Source of the DNA: Prevotella illustrans
Lineage (GTDB): Bacteria; Bacteroidota; Bacteroidia; Bacteroidales; Bacteroidaceae
DNA: 64,000 nucleotides
NCBI RefSeq assembly: GCF_017426725.1
Contig: NZ_JAERMS010000006.1
Coordinates: forward strand, 33,954 to 97,953
Direction of reading: 5' to 3'
In this document: piece after piece, positions 1 to 8,304 of the stretch
How the letters are laid out: each line of letters opens with the position of its first letter
How positions within the stretch are numbered: position 1 is the stretch's first letter
Made by a program: the position numbers and the translations under genes
Notes under the pieces: generated by a model
Seen by the model: the letters and a program-made list of their open reading frames with translations, nothing else
What the model was told of the DNA's origin: nothing
The model's database searches: none

Positions 1-1
1 A

Positions 2-130
2 AATTGTTTGTAAAGCATATATCTTGTTTTTATGGTTGTTTGCTATTTTGCTTTTATGATTTGTAAACTTCATAATTGTTTGTAAAGCATATATCTTGTT
101 TTTATGGTTGTTTGTTATTTTGCTTTTATG
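2..130. repeat. Tandem pair of 57-bp AT-rich direct repeats
   Basis: Positions 2-58 and 74-130 are the same 57-bp sequence with one mismatch (position 43 against 115), separated by 15 bp. The second copy continues into an inverted match: TGTTTTTATG near 99 pairs with CATAAAAACA near 136-145. A third, diverged copy lies at 8401-8468. The function is unknown; an iteron, a partition site or a recombination site are all possible. The block sits at the edge of the mobilization module. Confidence 0.8.
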
Positions 131-146
131 GTAAACATAAAAACAT

Positions 147-375
147 ATAGGCTAAACGGATGTAATCTAAGTTTCCAAGACGAAATCAGAGAGGATTGGT
201 GAAAATGAGACGTAAATCCTGTGGACAAATGGATAGAAATAAGGCATAGAAAATGTGTAGCAAGTTGTACCTTTAGGCGCCTATTTTTCAAATCAGCACA
301 TAAAGGTTACTTGCCCACAGAAGTGGGAGAAATATCGTCGCAACTCCGATATTAGGACAAAAAATGATGCCTTTT
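147..375. other. Non-coding stretch with a 10-bp palindrome
   Basis: I see no credible gene here. The only clear structure is a perfect palindrome, TAGGCGCCTA, at 274-283. A near-copy with a 2-base spacer, TAGGCGAGCCTA, lies at 805-816 on the other side of the mobC gene, so the pair may be binding sites for a relaxosome or regulatory protein. The sequence just downstream of mobC (which ends at 376 on the minus strand) shows no convincing terminator. Confidence 0.4.
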
Positions 376-765
376 TTAGATTTCCAGCAATCTTTTGAAG
401 ATGTCAGATTGCTGTTTTTTTATGTTGTTCATCATTTTTTTTAGATCAGAGACATGAGGGAGAATAATCTCTTCGTAGTATTCCTTGCCTAATTCTCCTT
501 TGTAAATTAGTTCATTTGCACGTTTGGTAATTTGATTAAGATTTATTCCTTGCTTAGATATTTCGTGATTAAATTCGGTTATCAAATCAGCTAATTTGTT
601 CAGAGATTCAATACGTTTTACTGTGCCTTTATCATTAAATTGAGCTACCGCATCACGAATCATAGCTGCCATTTGGTTGTAATTTTTTGCTTTATTCTTG
701 AATAATTCCAACTCTTTATTGTTTAGGTGGAGATTGATACGATTTATTCTTTTGTCTTCTTTCAT
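376..765 (-). CDS. mobC: MobC-like relaxosome accessory protein
   Basis: Predicted small DNA-binding protein that helps the relaxase at oriT during mobilization. It has about 129 residues, with an N-terminal RINLHLN stretch typical of ribbon-helix-helix folds and a central GINLNQITKRAN segment matching the conserved 'NLNQ(I)xRxxN' block of the MobC family. It is divergent from the MobA relaxase, with the oriT-like repeat between them. I chose the ATG at 765 rather than the longer reading from TTG at 792, because that TTG lies inside a TATCTTTG promoter box. The family call is good; the role is inferred from family and context. Confidence 0.75.
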   Translation of the reverse strand: MKEDKRINRINLHLNNKELELFKNKAKNYNQMAAMIRDAVAQFNDKGTVKRIESLNKLADLITEFNHEISKQGINLNQITKRANELIYKGELGKEYYEEIILPHVSDLKKMMNNIKKQQSDIFKRLLEI

Positions 766-789
766 GCGATGTTTTTTGAAATTCCTAAC

Positions 790-797
790 CAAAGATA
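790..797 (-). promoter_or_regulatory. -7 box of the mobC promoter
   Basis: The minus strand reads TATCTTTG, an exact match to the Bacteroidales -7 consensus TAnnTTTG, about 25 bp before the mobC ATG. No good -33 TTG is seen at the usual spacing. The imperfect palindrome TAGGCGAGCCTA at 805-816 lies just upstream and could be an operator. Confidence 0.55.
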
Positions 798-864
798 CAA
801 ATTTTAGGCGAGCCTATCGAACTAAAATTCAACTAAAAATGCTATATTTGCAGCATAGTTTCGA

Positions 865-952
865 TGCACTTTAATTTATTGACCAGTGCAGTGTGGCAGA
901 AAGTCTCCTTGGTCATTTTTAGCGAAGCTATCTTTACATCAATTAAAGTGCA
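865..952. other. oriT: Putative origin of transfer (oriT) with nested inverted repeats
   Basis: Two perfect 12-bp arms, TGCACTTTAATT (865-876) and its complement (941-952), enclose a second inverted pair, TGACCA (879-884) and TGGTCA (910-915), and the small hairpin TAGCGAAGCTA (920-930). The site sits between the divergent mobC and mobA genes and abuts the mobA start codon, which is where oriT and relaxase autoregulation sites usually lie. The nick site cannot be assigned from sequence. A related arrangement is found at 12763-12887. Confidence 0.6.
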
Positions 953-2554
953 ATGATAGCAACTATTCTCCATTCAAGCAGCACATTTAATGCTGTCAAT
1001 TATAACGAAAGAAAGGTGTCTAAGGGTACAGCCGAACTCTTAGAGATTTCTAATTTTGACTATCTTCAAAAGACAGGAAACATAACTGCTGCCAATCTGC
1101 AGGAATATCTGATTAAGTATTCGTCTATCAATCAGAACATAAAGAATACCCAGTTTCATGTTTCTATCTCATGCAAGAAGCAAGAATATACACATGATCA
1201 ACTACTTGATATTGCGCATCAGTATTTGAAAGAAATGGGTTATGCCACCAAGGGGCAACCTGTCTTAATCTATGCACACCATGATACAGGTAATAACCAT
1301 ATCCATATTGTTACAAGTAGAGTGAATCCACAAGGCAAGAAGATAGAGCATGACAACGAGCGGTTACGCTCACAGGTTATCATCAATAAAATTATAGGAA
1401 TTGAGCCAAAACGTGAAGTGAAGGGTATCATTCAAAAGGCTAAGGAATACTCATTTGCTACGTTGGGACAATTTCAGGCTATTTTGGAAAGTAATGGATA
1501 TGAGAGTTATGTGGAAGATGACAAACTCAATATTAAAAAAGGAGGTACTGTCCTGGATAATATTTCCATCAAGGATATAGAGTTGGCTATAACGAAGAAA
1601 ACAAAAGAAGAAAGTAGTAAGCAGCGCAAAAGACTAAAGGCTATTCTTTTAAAATACAAGGAACTGACTTCTAACAAAGAAGATCTCAATAAGATGCTGA
1701 AAAAGAAATTGGGTATATCGCTTGTCTTTGTAGGAAAAAAAGATGCTCCCTATGGATATATGGTGGTGGATCACAAAAACAAGGCTGTGTATAAAGGTAG
1801 TGAAGTCTTAGATATTAAGACTTTGCTTGCGTTTAAGCAACAGGAGAATATATCAGTCGGAGAACGTGAAAAGACTATTTTAGAGTTTGTACATAAGTTG
1901 ATTGAGGAAAACGATAAACTTACTATTGGTAAAGTAAATAAGTCGCTATGGTGGAAATATAAAGTGAATATCTATCATGATGGATATATCAGAGATAAGC
2001 AGCGCAAAATTTCGATTGCCGTTGAAGAGAAAGATTTTTCTATTTTACGCAAGAATTTTAGGAGGCAATGGATTCAAGAATTCAATCCAGCGACCGAAGA
2101 AGAGAGGACTATCCTATGCAAGTTTGGGCATATCGAAGATGAAAGTGTTATTCAGATAAATCCTGATAAAAATAAAGAAAAGATAGATGGTACCGTTAAT
2201 CAAATCCGGGAGATTTTGGGTACGGCGGAAAAAGGACACTTATATGATGACTTGCATAATGCCAAGATCCTTATATTCAGGAAAGAGGAATCGGTATATG
2301 CTGTTGATATGGGTAATTCCACAATCGTTAATCTACGAGATACGAATATAGACTTATCCCCATTGATGAAGCATGAGAGAGGGACGGTTGCGAAGGTACA
2401 GCCGACAAACCCACAACAAACAAATTCCCAACATATCAATACAGAGAATCTGTTACGTCCGACTGGCTCTGATCATCATTCTAACCGTGAGTGGGAAGTT
2501 GGAGGAGGAAGCAACTGGGATGATATAGATGATGAAAGAAGATTTAAGCGATAA
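953..2554 (+). CDS. mobA: MobA/VirD2-family relaxase
   Basis: Nicks oriT and pilots the single strand during conjugative mobilization. The 533-residue protein has the probable catalytic tyrosine in NAVNYNERK (Tyr17) and the metal-binding histidine motif HHDTGNNHIHIV (His109/110, His116, His118), which together define MOB-P-type relaxases. The lysine-rich C-terminal half has no domain I recognise. The ATG directly abuts the right arm of the oriT inverted repeat, so binding by MobA or MobC could repress its own expression. No coupling protein or mating-pair genes are seen, so the element should depend on a helper. Confidence 0.92.
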   Translation: MIATILHSSSTFNAVNYNERKVSKGTAELLEISNFDYLQKTGNITAANLQEYLIKYSSINQNIKNTQFHVSISCKKQEYTHDQLLDIAHQYLKEMGYATKGQPVLIYAHHDTGNNHIHIVTSRVNPQGKKIEHDNERLRSQVIINKIIGIEPKREVKGIIQKAKEYSFATLGQFQAILESNGYESYVEDDKLNIKKGGTVLDNISIKDIELAITKKTKEESSKQRKRLKAILLKYKELTSNKEDLNKMLKKKLGISLVFVGKKDAPYGYMVVDHKNKAVYKGSEVLDIKTLLAFKQQENISVGEREKTILEFVHKLIEENDKLTIGKVNKSLWWKYKVNIYHDGYIRDKQRKISIAVEEKDFSILRKNFRRQWIQEFNPATEEERTILCKFGHIEDESVIQINPDKNKEKIDGTVNQIREILGTAEKGHLYDDLHNAKILIFRKEESVYAVDMGNSTIVNLRDTNIDLSPLMKHERGTVAKVQPTNPQQTNSQHINTENLLRPTGSDHHSNREWEVGGGSNWDDIDDERRFKR

Positions 2555-2561
2555 ACAAGAA

Positions 2562-3374
2562 CTACCATTCGACTATAGGTCTTGATTGGTCTGCTGGTGC
2601 AAAAATTCTGTCAAGGTTTTGATGAGATAACAGCGTTTCGTCTAAGAAAGATATGAAGATGGTGGCAGAATTGGTTATTCCCATTATAACCTTCATATTC
2701 CCTGTTTGCCATTCTGCTTTTGGCAAGATTGCACCTGAATAGCATAAGTTGAACCAACAAACAGGTAATTGACGAAACAATTCTTTTTTGCGCAGAGGCT
2801 GTAATTTAGCTATGGGGTATTCTTTGGTTGGTGTGCCATACTTTTTGGATAGATAGGATTCTAAAGTCTCTGTTAGGCTAACCAGTTGGTTATGGAGTTC
2901 AATGTTATATACATCAAACATACATTGATTCTTGGGTAAATGCTGTTGTTCATATAAGCCAGCTGGCATATAACATAGGTTATCATTGATATCATAATAT
3001 GGGGTTTTGATAGTAACAGAAACTAAATTGTTTTCAAGAGAATAGGTCTGGCCTGTAAAGAAAAGTGGGAATGTTTCTTTCGTATAATTATCATAGTCAG
3101 TCCCTCCAATACCTGCAGCAGGAGAAATAAGGTCAGCAACATCGAAAGTAATACCATTGATGGAAATAAGATATTTCGACAGCAAGGAACTGGAGTCCGT
3201 TACCTCTGTAGCCTCTTTCATTTTTTGTGTTTGATCCCAATACTCATCAAAGTTCATTCCCAAATGATAGTAACCAAGGATAGGCTCTTGTGGCTTATTG
3301 ACAGTATTTTCTTGTGCAAAGGCTGTACACGAAAACAGGACTGATAGGATTAGCAGGCAGTACCGATAAAACAT
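2562..3374 (-). CDS. Secreted protein of unknown function
   Basis: The 270-residue product starts with a clear signal peptide (hydrophobic residues 3-17, then CTAFAQ) and no lipobox cysteine at the cleavage site. The mature part has no domain I recognise; it holds GYYHLGMNFDEYW near residue 34 and several aromatic patches. It converges on mobA with an 8-bp gap and follows the 489-residue gene upstream, but it has its own TATCTTTG box. It is probably cargo of the mobilizable element acting in the periplasm. No function can be given. Confidence 0.7.
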   Translation of the reverse strand: MFYRYCLLILSVLFSCTAFAQENTVNKPQEPILGYYHLGMNFDEYWDQTQKMKEATEVTDSSSLLSKYLISINGITFDVADLISPAAGIGGTDYDNYTKETFPLFFTGQTYSLENNLVSVTIKTPYYDINDNLCYMPAGLYEQQHLPKNQCMFDVYNIELHNQLVSLTETLESYLSKKYGTPTKEYPIAKLQPLRKKELFRQLPVCWFNLCYSGAILPKAEWQTGNMKVIMGITNSATIFISFLDETLLSHQNLDRIFAPADQSRPIVEW

Positions 3375-3400
3375 AATTTATAACTTTTGATTAATGACTA

Positions 3401-3408
3401 CAAAGATA
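3401..3408 (-). promoter_or_regulatory. -7 box before the secreted-protein gene
   Basis: The minus strand reads TATCTTTG (TAnnTTTG consensus), 26 bp ahead of the ATG at 3374. No clear -33 element is visible. Confidence 0.5.
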
Positions 3409-3448
3409 AGGCTATGATGTGGATTTTTATTATTATTTGTCAACTATT

Positions 3449-4918
3449 TCATTCACTGGAGTCAAAAACTGATGAAATCAGGGTATCGTAGGTGCGATGA
3501 GCGAGTGATGATAGTATGGCACTGCGTTCTTTGCAAGATGGTAGAGTACAGAAATATCCTCCAATGGTATTGTGAATTGGATATTCGGGTAGAGGATAAC
3601 TATTATAGCTTGCTGAAATGACGTATTCACCACTTTTCTGCTTGCGAATAACTACATCAGAATAAGAAAGTTCATAATTAAATTTCAGGTTAAGAAAACT
3701 TTCTTGCAACCCTAACTTATATAGTGGAATATCTTTCGGACTATTCACTACTAATAGAGAATGGGTATCTCTCAATATTTCGAGTTGGGGACGAGACAAT
3801 AATGCAACGGTTCGACCACGCAAGCCAAATAAGCTACACTCATATAACAGTACCTCCTTCTGAAAGGTAACAACGTCAATGGCATCATCGTCAAAAGTTA
3901 GGTAAGAATCTTCTACTTGAATAAAAATAATGGTGTCTGACGAGACAACACATTTCTTATCAAGAAAAAGCTTATACAATGCCGTATTATGTATTCTTTG
4001 ATTTCTAAGGGTTTGTGACTGGGCTTGTATAAGGTTTACCATATAAGGAAGCTGGGGCTCTACTACTCCTGATAAATTGTCTAACAGAGTAAGCCCTGTA
4101 TGACTGAAATTCCATTCATGCTCTTTGACTAATTCTATCAGTTCAGTATTGTCGATGCGCACAGAAACAGATTTTGCATCAATGATAAGTGAAGTAATAC
4201 GTATCTCTCTGATAAATCCGACTTCCTCTATTGTAATAGGAGCTGTTATAATGGGATAGGTCAGACTTTCCTGACCGACAACCATTCGTAGATAGTCCAG
4301 TATCTGTTGGATAGTTACTGGAGGTTGAACACTGATTTGTGGAAGATTTCCTGCATTGTAATATTCTACATTGAGTCGTAGTTTCTGCAATATCTTTGCT
4401 CCGTAGGGAGAAATAATCATATACGAATAGATGCTATCTCCATCAGAGAAATCGGTAATTTCCCATCCAAGCGTAAGGTATAGCTTATCGGTATCGTTAC
4501 CAATGACAACAAAAGAAGTGCCTACATCAAAAAGCACAAGTGCCTTCTCTGTGTTTTCCAAAGAATCTACAAGATTTGGCAATTGGTCAGCATCTATCCC
4601 TCCTGTCATAATAACTGGAGCATCAGGATTGAGCATAACAGACTTTTGAGAGAAGACTGATCCACTCTCCTCTGCAGCCTTTACATCGGCAGCTGGGGTT
4701 TCTTTCTTCTTTTGGTCAGCAATCTTTCGGTCTTCGTCGGCATCGTATTGGGTGAAACTGCCTAATTCGTCCTTGATGTCCACCTCCTGCTCCTCAACGT
4801 GAGCAACGGCAACAACTTCACCTGACTTGTCAAAGTAGAGATCATGGACAATATTATATCCATAATAGCCAATATATCCAATAATGATAACGGTCATGAA
4901 TGTTCCAAACATAGACAC
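3449..4918 (-). CDS. Membrane-anchored protein of unknown function (489 aa)
   Basis: Residues 4-23 form one N-terminal transmembrane segment (TVIIIGYIGYYGYNIV). An acidic, lysine-rich linker follows (to about residue 85), then a large, probably extracytoplasmic domain starting near MTGGIDADQLPNLV. There is no signal-cleavage site and no domain I recognise. It has its own promoter (4991-5020) preceded by a perfect palindrome. It stands alone between the relaxase side and the ParA operon, so it may serve transfer, surface exclusion or defence; these are guesses. ATG codons at 4918 and 4912 are both possible starts. Confidence 0.7.
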   Translation of the reverse strand: MSMFGTFMTVIIIGYIGYYGYNIVHDLYFDKSGEVVAVAHVEEQEVDIKDELGSFTQYDADEDRKIADQKKKETPAADVKAAEESGSVFSQKSVMLNPDAPVIMTGGIDADQLPNLVDSLENTEKALVLFDVGTSFVVIGNDTDKLYLTLGWEITDFSDGDSIYSYMIISPYGAKILQKLRLNVEYYNAGNLPQISVQPPVTIQQILDYLRMVVGQESLTYPIITAPITIEEVGFIREIRITSLIIDAKSVSVRIDNTELIELVKEHEWNFSHTGLTLLDNLSGVVEPQLPYMVNLIQAQSQTLRNQRIHNTALYKLFLDKKCVVSSDTIIFIQVEDSYLTFDDDAIDVVTFQKEVLLYECSLFGLRGRTVALLSRPQLEILRDTHSLLVVNSPKDIPLYKLGLQESFLNLKFNYELSYSDVVIRKQKSGEYVISASYNSYPLPEYPIHNTIGGYFCTLPSCKERSAILSSLAHRTYDTLISSVFDSSE

Positions 4919-4990
4919 AAATAAATTTTAGATTTCTTTGTTTTTTGCAAAATTTCAAAGTTCAAATAAAGGTCTTTGCAAAAACGATTA

Positions 4991-5044
4991 CAAAAGTATG
5001 GGATTAGAGTCAAAATACAATAAAATTTGTAGTATTTATACTAC
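4991..5044 (-). promoter_or_regulatory. Promoter and upstream palindrome for the 489-residue gene
   Basis: On the minus strand a TTG (5018-5020) and a TACTTTTG (4991-4998) are separated by 19 bp, matching the Bacteroidales -33/-7 architecture. Directly upstream is an inverted repeat, GTAGTAT-TT-ATACTAC (5029-5044), placed where an activator or repressor would bind. Confidence 0.6.
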
Positions 5045-5123
5045 TAAGGGAAAAAACTAACTTGTTCATGGCTTTTTCTGTGGTTAAATGGTTTAATTAT
5101 CTACATAATGCAACAGAAAGAAA

Positions 5124-5150
5124 ACGGACAACACTTTTCGTGCTGTCCGT
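5124..5150 (-). terminator. Intrinsic terminator of the ParA operon
   Basis: On the minus strand ACGGACAGCAC and GTGTTGTCCGT form an 11-bp stem (one G-T pair) with a 5-base loop, followed by a T-rich run. It lies 26 bp after the stop of the DUF3127 gene. Confidence 0.8.
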
Positions 5151-5176
5151 ATCTATCATTTATTTGCTTTCGTTGG

Positions 5177-5461
5177 TTAGGCTTGCTGTTGCTCCTTCAC
5201 CACCTCCCATGGACGGTTCGAAGGATAGTAGCTACCATTCTTCTCAGTGTAGCGTGCGTTGTATTTCACGTCTACCATATCGCCAACATGAAGGTCGTAT
5301 TTATTGATATTCTCTTCGCCAAAAGTCTCAAGCACCCAATGTTCAGGGTATTGCTGACCTTGTTCCTCGACCACCCATTGCTGGGAAGCCCACTTTCCTC
5401 TCTGACTTTCGCCAGTTCTGGTCTCGCCTATGGCGATGACCTTACCTTTGCATTGTGACAT
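5177..5461 (-). CDS. DUF3127 domain protein
   Basis: The 94-residue protein matches the DUF3127 pattern almost along its full length: KGKVIAIGETRTGES at the start, then WVVEEQGQQYP, LHVGDMVDVKYNARY and a terminal RPWEVVK. Family members are small OB-fold-like proteins found on Bacteroidetes plasmids and conjugative elements; a single-strand DNA role is suspected but not shown. I chose the ATG at 5461, which leaves a 19-bp A-rich gap after the upstream gene; an in-frame ATG at 5488 would overlap that gene. It is the last gene before the operon terminator. Confidence 0.8.
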   Translation of the reverse strand: MSQCKGKVIAIGETRTGESQRGKWASQQWVVEEQGQQYPEHWVLETFGEENINKYDLHVGDMVDVKYNARYTEKNGSYYPSNRPWEVVKEQQQA

Positions 5462-5480
5462 AATTGTTTGTTTTAATTTA

Positions 5481-6152
5481 TTAACCATGAATATTCTTTC
5501 TTCTAAGCTCGGTGAATATTTGATCTTCTGCTTCACCGTTCTCTGTAACAAATTCTAATGGATAATATACTATGAAGGGGAGTTGTATAGTGAATCCCAT
5601 TTTCTGTGCCTCTGCCTCGATATTGGCATGACGGCGTGTCTCATCATCAATATATACATCCGTACCATTGTGATCAACTTCATATCTGCATCTTTTCAGA
5701 CGATCTCGCATATGATATTTCTTTTTATTGGGGAAGAGTTTTATCTTTGTTTTCTGATTGAGACCAAAGACGGCTCTTGCCCGCTCTTTCTTGATGAGAC
5801 GGACCCTTGCTTCAGACATTATCTTACAAGTTTTCTCACGACTACGTTTTTGGAAACCTTTTGTAGCTGCATCGTTGATGGCACAATGTACAGAAGAAAC
5901 CGATATGTTCAACTTGTCGGCAATCGTTCGATACGAACAATTTTCGCTCATTCTAAGAATATTTGCCTCCAAAGATGGGAATATCTTTCGTTTAGCACAC
6001 TCTTTCTTTAATCCCAGTTCACGAGCTTTAATCTTCACATAAGGGATAGATACTCCAAGGGTATTTGCCAACTTGCGATTACTTACATGTGCATAGTTCT
6101 CGACCAAGAATTTTATCTTGTCGGCATTCCATATAGTTGCAATTCTACTCAT
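5481..6152 (-). CDS. Helix-turn-helix protein of unknown function
   Basis: The 223-residue, basic protein contains two likely helix-turn-helix units: residues 19-50 (SNRKLANTLGVSIPYVKIKA) and residues 74-95 (YRTIADKLNISVSSVHCAIN), both of the resolvase/GcrA-like type. The C-terminal third is unassigned. It overlaps the preceding small membrane-protein gene by 8 bp, so the two are translationally coupled inside the ParA operon. A DNA-binding role in element regulation or partition is inferred. Confidence 0.65.
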   Translation of the reverse strand: MSRIATIWNADKIKFLVENYAHVSNRKLANTLGVSIPYVKIKARELGLKKECAKRKIFPSLEANILRMSENCSYRTIADKLNISVSSVHCAINDAATKGFQKRSREKTCKIMSEARVRLIKKERARAVFGLNQKTKIKLFPNKKKYHMRDRLKRCRYEVDHNGTDVYIDDETRRHANIEAEAQKMGFTIQLPFIVYYPLEFVTENGEAEDQIFTELRRKNIHG

Positions 6153-6393
6153 AGCGTTTATTTTTTTCTATATGCTTGCCAAGTACACTGTCTGTCTTAG
6201 CAGGAGACAAAGGCTGTTTAGTACTCTCCATGTAGAGTTGCTGTCCCTGTTCGTACAGTCGATGACCTGTCGATTTGACCTGATCACCAATGACGCCTAT
6301 CCATGTGATGCACGCAATGACCGTAATTATAAGCCATTTGATGCATTTGGAAACAGCTTTTTTGCCAAGATGATGAAAGTACTTGCTAAGCAT
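6145..6393 (-). CDS. Small single-pass membrane protein
   Basis: 82 residues with one transmembrane helix (about residues 18-37, IKWLIITVIACITWIGVIG) and a hydrophilic tail. Its position directly after a ParA-DUF3408 pair resembles the small TraD-type gene of CTnDOT-like transfer operons, but similarity by eye is too weak to name it. It overlaps the next gene by 8 bp and lies 8 bp after the DUF3408 stop. Confidence 0.6.
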   Translation of the reverse strand: MLSKYFHHLGKKAVSKCIKWLIITVIACITWIGVIGDQVKSTGHRLYEQGQQLYMESTKQPLSPAKTDSVLGKHIEKNKRYE

Positions 6394-6401
6394 TCTCGAT
6401 G

Positions 6402-6887
6402 TTATAATAAGGACTTACCTGTAACCTTATATTGACTGAATTCTTTTTTGTAGTGCAGTACGAAACTGTGAAGAATAGCATTGATGATGGTTTGAGTGGA
6501 ATATCCCCCGACCGCATATTTACGAAATGTTGCAAGAATATCCTTATTTACTTTACAAAGAGTCATATTGCCATCTTTCCCTACTATCTTAGGTGAGTTG
6601 TCCTCTTCTTCGCACTGGCTACAGAAGGCAGTCCAAAGCGCATCACCATCTACCATTACCGAAACCGGAGCTGGTGGCAGAGCTTTCGTCAGCTTTTGTT
6701 TTTTAGTCCTTTTCGGTGCTACTGGAACAGGAGCAGGTTTAGTAAGAGTTTCGGTTTCCTTACTCTCTTCTTGTAGCGAAGAAACTTCCTTTTGCCCATG
6801 AATATCCTGGAGCATCCCTTCTAATGTGCCTGGCAATTGCATCATATTCGATGCAGAGTCAGCTATATCTGATTTGTACTTAGTCAT
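6402..6887 (-). CDS. DUF3408 / TraB-like protein
   Basis: The 161-residue protein has a long charged, proline-rich N-terminal part (PAPVPVAPKRTKKQKLTKALPP, residues 52-73) and a C-terminal ~70-residue domain with NKDILATFRKYAVGGYSTQTI, typical of DUF3408 proteins that follow ParA/TraA in Bacteroides conjugative elements. Its start overlaps the ParA stop by 8 bp. It is probably a DNA-binding partner of ParA, with the C-terminus acting as a ribbon-helix-helix domain. Confidence 0.75.
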   Translation of the reverse strand: MTKYKSDIADSASNMMQLPGTLEGMLQDIHGQKEVSSLQEESKETETLTKPAPVPVAPKRTKKQKLTKALPPAPVSVMVDGDALWTAFCSQCEEEDNSPKIVGKDGNMTLCKVNKDILATFRKYAVGGYSTQTIINAILHSFVLHYKKEFSQYKVTGKSLL

Positions 6888-7566
6888 TGTCTGCTATATT
6901 ATATATGGTCTTGTAAATAAAATCGAAGCAACGTTTGGTGTGTTTTGCCACCTTATCATTGTTGCCAATGGTGTTGTATCGTTCCAAGTCGGCATAACTG
7001 CCAACACGAGGAGCAAGAATGCCAAACTTCTGAAAGTATTCATCCACGATCTTCCATGCTTTCAGTTCGCTGTTTTTGCCTACTCGCACATCGTATTTGT
7101 TGCAGACGAAAATGAATTCTGCCTTGATTTGTGGGTGAGCTTGACGCAAACGGAATACCGTAAGGATAAAAGCACGAGTGGAATCTATCGTATTGAGGTC
7201 ATAGTGATATGGGCAGATAATGTAATCAGCATTAATCAAGAGCTGGAGCATACCGTCCTGGGTTAAGCTACCCGGTGTGTCGATCACTGTTGTGCCTGGC
7301 AGTGTACGCAAATTCTGCATGATGGTGCGAGTATTTTCAGGACTCTTAATGGTCATAGACTGTACTACATAAGGTACATCTTCCTGTCTGCGCAAATCGT
7401 CCTTACGACGACCCGAAAAAGTCTGTTGTGGGTCGGCATCAATAACAAGTAATGGCACCTTTCTGTCAACAGAAAGATAGTTCGCAAACAAGCCACATAG
7501 CGTAGTCTTACCGACTCCTCCTTTTTGATTGGCAAACAGGACTATTCTGTTTTCTTGTTGTTCCAT
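6880..7566 (-). CDS. parA: ParA-family ATPase (TraA-like)
   Basis: A deviant Walker A motif, KGGVGKTT (residues 15-22), and DADPQQ at about residue 43 place this 228-residue protein in the ParA/MinD ATPase family. Members move or position DNA or protein cargo. The order ParA-DUF3408-small membrane protein copies the start (traA, traB, traD) of CTnDOT-type transfer regions, so TraA-like is the closest label. No ParB gene is adjacent. It follows a lipoprotein gene by 11 bp and is transcribed from the promoter near 8305-8335. Confidence 0.9.
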   Translation of the reverse strand: MEQQENRIVLFANQKGGVGKTTLCGLFANYLSVDRKVPLLVIDADPQQTFSGRRKDDLRRQEDVPYVVQSMTIKSPENTRTIMQNLRTLPGTTVIDTPGSLTQDGMLQLLINADYIICPYHYDLNTIDSTRAFILTVFRLRQAHPQIKAEFIFVCNKYDVRVGKNSELKAWKIVDEYFQKFGILAPRVGSYADLERYNTIGNNDKVAKHTKRCFDFIYKTIYNIADND

Positions 7567-7577
7567 CGTCAGTCCTC

Positions 7578-8084
7578 CTAATTGATTTTGGTAAAACCTT
7601 GCTCTGGCACATAGCCGATACTGATAGACAGATCAGAGGGCTGCACGTCGATGTTTGTTGTTTGGTTACGGATAACCTTCTCGTCTTTGTACACCTTGGC
7701 ATGGACACTTACTTTACCCTCCTGTCTGTCAGAATTGGTAAGAATAAGTGAGGCGGAAAATGACGAATAAGATCCTTTAATTTGAGCAGATGCAGTGGAA
7801 AACGGACTCTTCTCATAGTGTTGCTCCCAAATCATATTCACATCCTTACCTGTCGAGGTGTGAATATCCTTGCCTTTACCTTTCAAGTCCCAGACATTAA
7901 AGGAAAGGAACGGATCGAACTTGGCATAGTCACCTGACATAGAGATTTCCATTCTGATGACAGAGTTTTTGGAATCAATAGCCTCAATGCCATCATCGGA
8001 ACTATTTGAGCCGCACGAGATAAAAAACACAGGCAAAGACAGATTCACTGCCATTGCAACAACCATAAAATAATGTTTCTTCAT
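7578..8084 (-). CDS. Lipoprotein of unknown function
   Basis: 168 residues with a lipoprotein signal peptide ending at FFISC (Cys24). The mature domain is beta-rich by composition and has no domain I recognise. I start it at ATG 8084 (MKKHYF) because it gives a standard signal peptide; in-frame ATGs at 8093 and 8105 exist. It is the first gene of the ParA operon and lies behind an unusually long, structured 5' leader. Confidence 0.7.
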   Translation of the reverse strand: MKKHYFMVVAMAVNLSLPVFFISCGSNSSDDGIEAIDSKNSVIRMEISMSGDYAKFDPFLSFNVWDLKGKGKDIHTSTGKDVNMIWEQHYEKSPFSTASAQIKGSYSSFSASLILTNSDRQEGKVSVHAKVYKDEKVIRNQTTNIDVQPSDLSISIGYVPEQGFTKIN

Positions 8085-8111
8085 TTTTATCATATTTAAA
8101 TACACGTTACT

Positions 8112-8210
8112 AAACTATGCCCCTAACAGGGCGTGATTGTTGCGGTTTTAAGAAAAACCTGCTAAAACAACAATCTCCATAGTTTGGTAGGTCACTTGGA
8201 CAAACGTCCA
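8112..8210 (-). promoter_or_regulatory. Structured 5' leader (possible cis-regulatory RNA)
   Basis: In the minus-strand transcript an 8-bp outer stem (8178-8185 with 8112-8119) encloses two hairpins. One pairs 8163-8175 with 8135-8141 and 8145-8150, 13 bp with a 3-base bulge; the other is a short GC stem around 8119-8132. This is a three-way-junction layout. A separate TGGAC-AAAC-GTCCA hairpin (8197-8210 on the plus strand) sits just upstream. It lies within a ~210-nt leader ahead of the lipoprotein-ParA operon. The structure is read by eye and the RNA class is not recognised. Confidence 0.5.
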
Positions 8211-8304
8211 TTGGAGAGGGACCCCATAACATGTAATTCGCTCACAACAGTACAAGTCTGCCTTAACACCCGAACAATGGGGGAGAGCAATTAATATGAT
8301 AGTG

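Noticed and set aside
1-130. Short spaced repeats as a CRISPR array
   Set aside because: Only two near-identical 57-bp copies with a 15-bp gap and no cas genes; not a CRISPR array.
5029-5044. Palindrome as a terminator
   Set aside because: A/T-rich with a 2-base loop and placed directly upstream of a good promoter, so an operator is more likely.
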